Shown: piece by piece, positions 6,313 to 6,393 of the stretch
Layout: each line of letters opens with the position of its first letter
Position numbering within the stretch: position 1 is the stretch's first letter
Program-made: the position numbers and the translations under genes
Notes under the pieces: model-generated
Told to the model about the DNA's origin: nothing
The model's input: only the letters and a program-made list of their open reading frames with translations
The model's database searches: none
NCBI GenBank assembly: GCA_024279045.1
Contig: JAJRRZ010000040.1
Span: 1-6,393, forward strand
Length of the DNA: 6,393 nucleotides
Direction: 5' to 3'
DNA from: Alphaproteobacteria bacterium
Lineage (GTDB): Bacteria > Pseudomonadota > Alphaproteobacteria > Rhizobiales > Aestuariivirgaceae

Positions 6313-6393
6313 CCACCCGGTTGATCAGTTTTGTCGGGCGTGGACGCCAAGACAAGGAGAGAAACACGTATTTCTACGAAATAGTCCGTTACC
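6309..6393 (+). CDS. Probable CARF-domain CRISPR accessory protein, 3' partial
   Basis: Only 28 codons are visible, open to the right edge. The start is supported by the ATGA overlap with cmr6 and GGAG 8 nt upstream. The peptide begins MTTRLISFVGRGRQDKERN and then has a Tyr/Phe-rich strand (TYFYEIVRY). This is the pattern of the N-terminal CARF strand and loop in Csx2/TM1812-type proteins (TIGR02221-like), which typically start 'LISFLGtG...Y'. CARF proteins bind cyclic oligoadenylate made by Cas10 and switch on a C-terminal effector, often a HEPN RNase. The effector domain is outside the window, so its activity is unknown. The glycine-loop position reads VGRGR rather than the more usual LGTG. 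Alternatives are another Rossmann-type protein or a different Csx family. The call rests on a short match plus the position after an active-looking cas10. Confidence 0.65.
   Translation, partial: MTTRLISFVGRGRQDKERNTYFYEIVRY

Overview
The window lies inside a type III-B (Cmr) CRISPR-Cas effector operon. All genes are on the + strand, packed end to end. In order they are: cmr2/cas10 (5' end cut by the window), cmr3, cmr4, cmr5, cmr6, and the first 28 codons of a further gene (3' end cut). That last gene begins like the CARF-domain accessory proteins of the Csx2/TM1812 (Csx1-like) group. I see no CRISPR array, no cas1/cas2, no cas6, no cmr1, no RNA gene and no mobile element. cmr1 is needed for a canonical Cmr complex, so it probably lies upstream or downstream of the window.

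Layout: cmr2 at 2-2545; cmr3 at 2542-3762 (ATGA overlap with cmr2); cmr4 at 3776-4717 (13-nt gap); cmr5 at 4729-5178 (an alternative start at 4714 would overlap cmr4 by ATGA); cmr6 at 5194-6312 (an alternative start at 5179 abuts the cmr5 stop); CARF-like gene from 6309 (ATGA overlap with cmr6). No non-coding stretch exceeds about 15 nt and no internal promoter or terminator is visible, so the genes are presumably read from one mRNA starting upstream, with translational coupling at the overlaps.

How they work together (established for the family, inferred here): Cmr3 and Cmr6, with Cmr4 as the repeated backbone and Cmr5 as the small-subunit filament, hold the crRNA. Cmr4 cuts bound target RNA using a conserved Asp (Asp29 here). 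Cmr2/Cas10 carries an intact GGDD palm motif, so it should make cyclic oligoadenylate on target binding. That messenger would activate the CARF-like protein encoded immediately downstream.

The organism is probably a GC-rich Gram-negative bacterium, with a proteobacterium most likely. The evidence is the strong AGGAG-type ribosome binding sites, high GC at third codon positions, and Cmr proteins of the bacterial rather than archaeal type. I cannot name a genus. The least ordinary points are a C-terminal, SH3-barrel-like extension on Cmr6, a charged AT-richer insertion in Cmr6, an 18-bp tandem repeat forming the Cmr4 tail, and paired start codons at both cmr5 and cmr6.
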